Positions 61,616-64,000 of a DNA stretch of 64,000 nt are shown one piece after another; position 1 is the stretch's first letter; every line of letters begins with the position of its first letter. This DNA comes from Hibiscus mutabilis (Eukaryota; Streptophyta; Magnoliopsida; Malvales; Malvaceae): NCBI GenBank assembly GCA_019671005.1, contig CM033745.1, positions 15,614,921 through 15,678,920 of the forward strand. Reading direction: 5' to 3'. Position numbers and translations under genes: made by a program. The notes beneath the pieces are model-generated. The model worked only from the letters and a program-made list of their open reading frames with translations. It was not told where the DNA came from and made no database searches.

Positions 61616-64000
61616 CGTCAAGGGTTGCTGAGGCAAGCGCATCAGTGGTTGCTAAGGTATATGCGTCTGGAGTTGCTGAGGCGTGCGCGTCAAGAGTTAC
61701 CGAGGCATACACGTCAAGAGTTACCGAGGCATCAAGGGTTGTCGAGGCATGTGCATCCATGGTTGCCGACGTAACTAACAGTTACTCATCCGAGAATGCA
61801 TCACATATCTCTAAATCCGCGTCATCCTCCCTATTGCGTTCTAAGCGTGATGAGTGATCAGCCACTTGATTTTCTGTTCCTTTCATGTCCTTAATTTCAA
61901 TGTCAAACTCTTGTAAAAGCAATATCCAATGAATCAAACGAGGTTTGGCATCCTTTTTAGCAAATAGATACTTAATTGTTGAATGGTCTATATGGACAAT
62001 TACCTTTGTACCAATCAAATAGGATCGAAACTTGTCAAATGCGAAAACTACAGCTAGTAACTGTTTCTCCGTTGTTGTGTAATTCACTTGAGCACTATTA
62101 AGAGTTTTACTAGTGTAGTATATCACATGAAAGGTCTTACATGTGCATTGGCGTAGGACTGTTCCTACCGTAAAATCACTTGCATCACACACGAGCTCAA
62201 AAGGTAGCGTCCAATCGGGTGGAACGACAATGTGTGCCGAGGCAAGTTTTTCCTTTAGGGTTTTGAATGATTGGGCGCAAGAATCATCAAAATTGAAGAC
62301 CTTATCATGTTCAAGCAAATTACACAAGGGTTTAGTAATCTTAGAAAAATTATGAATGAACCTCCTATAAAAATTGCATGTCCAAGAAAGCTTCGGATTC
62401 CTTTAACCGAACTTGGTGGGGGTAATCTCTCGATCACGTCCACCTTGGCTTTGTCTACTTTGATTTCCTTGGATGAAATCTTGTGGCCAAACAATATTCC
62501 TTCATCTACCATAAAATGGCACTTCTAACAATTAAAGACTAAATCAGATTCTTCACATCTTACCAACATATTCTCTAAATTGTCGAAGTCATTACCAAAA
62601 ATAACAAAATTATCCATGAAGATCTCAAAGAAGTCTTCAACCATGTCTGAAAATAGTGCCATCATGCATCTTTGGAAGGTTGCCAGGGCATTACACAATC
62701 CGAACTGCATCATTCGAAAAGTATAAGTATCATATGAGCATGTGAAGGTTGTATTTTCTTGATCTTCTGGTGCTATGACAATTTGATTGTAACCTGAATA
62801 ACCATCAAGAAAACAATAAAAGGGTTTACTGTAAAATCGTCAAGCATTTGATCAATAAAGAGTAAGGGGAAGTGATCTTTCCTAGTGGCTTTGTTTAGCT
62901 TTCGGTAGTCCACACAAACCCTCCAATCGGTCACAGTCCTGGTTGGAATGAGCTCATTGTTTTCATTACTTACCATCGTTATACCTCCCTTTTTCGGTAC
63001 ATATTGTACCAGACTTACCCATGTACTATCAGAGATAGGGTATATGATGCCGGCGTCAAGCCACTTGATGATTTCTTTCATTACAACCCCTTTCATGACA
63101 TGATTCAATCTCCTTTGGGCCTCAATCAAAGGTTTGTGATCATCTTCCAACAAAATTTTATGCATGCACACTACCGGGCTAATTCCCTTCAAGTCGGTAA
63201 TTGTCCACCCTATTGCTTTCTTATGTAGCATCAACATTTTGATCAGCTTCTTTTCCTGCTTAGGCTGTAACTTAGAGGAAATAATTACATGTAATGTATT
63301 ATCGGTTCCCAAGTAAGCATATTTTAGTTGCCCTAACAACTGTTTCAACTCAAGAATCGGTGGTTATTCAATAGAGGGCTTTTCGAGTTTATCTTCCTTA
63401 CCTAAGTAATCCAATGTTTCAAGGTATGTACCTGGTCGATTGACTAACCAATTTTCCTCTTCTTGTTGTTCTTTATCGATCGATTCTTCATACTCCTCAG
63501 GTTCATCTTAATCAGCAATGTAGTTGTCGAGGCAACTAAATTTCTCGTCGAAGTTAAACTCTGTCGTGGCATGAAGAAGTTGGCATTCTTCTGGATCATC
63601 GGCATGCTTAGTGTTTGGAACACATTTAGTTTAACTTGCTGGTCATTCACCCTCGTTGTGAGTTCTCCCTTTTCAACATCGATCAAGGTTCTCCATGTTG
63701 CTAGGAAAGGTCTCTCGAGAATGATAGGTGCATGCTCATCTGCTTTACAATCTAAAACAATAAAGTCAGCGGGAAAAATAAATTTATTAACTTTTACCAG
63801 TATGTCTTCAATTTTTCCATCTGATGCACATAGGATCTGTCGGGTAGTTGTAGCATAACTGTTGTAGGTCATGCCTTCCCGATTCTTAGTTTCTGGAAAA
63901 CCGATTTAGGCATCAAGTTTATGCATGCTCCAAGGTCACATAATGCTTTCCCGACATAGTGGTTTCCGATGGAACAAAGTATTATGAAACTTTCAGGATC
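61616..64000 (-). mobile_element. Second Athila copy, pol fragment cut by window end
   Basis: Same orientation as the first. It begins in the motif-repeat linker (61616-61780), then RNase H (62327-61782), the RT end (62713-62525), RT (63348-62773) and protease (63872-63444). It carries more stops and frameshifts than the first copy, but near 62500 keeps a piece that the first copy has lost. Its integrase, third ORF and LTR are not present to the left. Confidence 0.82.

Overview
The window looks like a retrotransposon-rich nuclear chromosome segment of a flowering plant, most likely a eudicot. The evidence is three many-exon genes with GT-AG introns, AT-rich intergenic DNA, and nested LTR elements of Ty1/copia, Ty3/gypsy-chromovirus, Athila and Tat/Ogre-like type plus a plant-type LINE with an RNase H tail. 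I cannot name the species from the sequence alone.

Layout. 1-348 is the end of an unrelated LTR. 349-6195 is a minus-strand, gag-only LTR element (TR-GAG-like) whose interior is a 545-bp tandem array. 6.7-33.2 kb is a gene island: a TCP11-family gene (+, 11 exons, intact), a RECQ4A-type DNA helicase gene (-, about 25 exons) and an SnRK2.4/2.10-type kinase gene (-, 9 exons, intact). TCP11 and RECQ converge on a gap holding a solo LTR. RECQ carries a 5'-anchored, truncated copia element in intron 5 and a damaged HRDC exon. 35.6-41.4 kb is a nearly complete but decayed chromovirus (+) with two LTRs, PBS, PPT and a 4-bp target duplication. 41.4-44.8 kb holds a large inverted repeat, hAT/MITE-like repeats and the 3' part of a LINE (-). 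44.8-50.0 kb is an element with a very long LTR and almost no interior; its second LTR is partly inverted. 50.0-61.6 kb is a full-length Athila element (-) with an env-like reading frame. 61.6-64.0 kb is a second, decayed Athila pol running off the window.

The host genes act in different processes. RECQ4A-type helicases dissolve recombination intermediates, SnRK2 kinases transmit osmotic/ABA signals, and the plant TCP11 proteins are poorly understood. RECQ and SnRK2 are tail-to-head neighbours here. Their Arabidopsis counterparts (RECQ4A and SnRK2.4) also carry consecutive locus numbers, so this looks like retained ancestral linkage.

The most unusual signals are: (1) a short near-palindromic motif (GTTGCCNNGGCAAC-like) reiterated through LTRs, gag, pol and the 3' ORF of Athila in all three reading frames; (2) arrays of short hairpins in two different elements; (3) an LTR edge that falls exactly where the RECQ intron-5 donor must be; (4) a long-LTR element with an interior of about 270 bp; (5) an inversion whose junctions are Athila LTR ends flanked by a near-matching 5-bp duplication. 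Exon borders were assigned by hand from GT-AG sites and frame continuity, so single borders may be off by a base.
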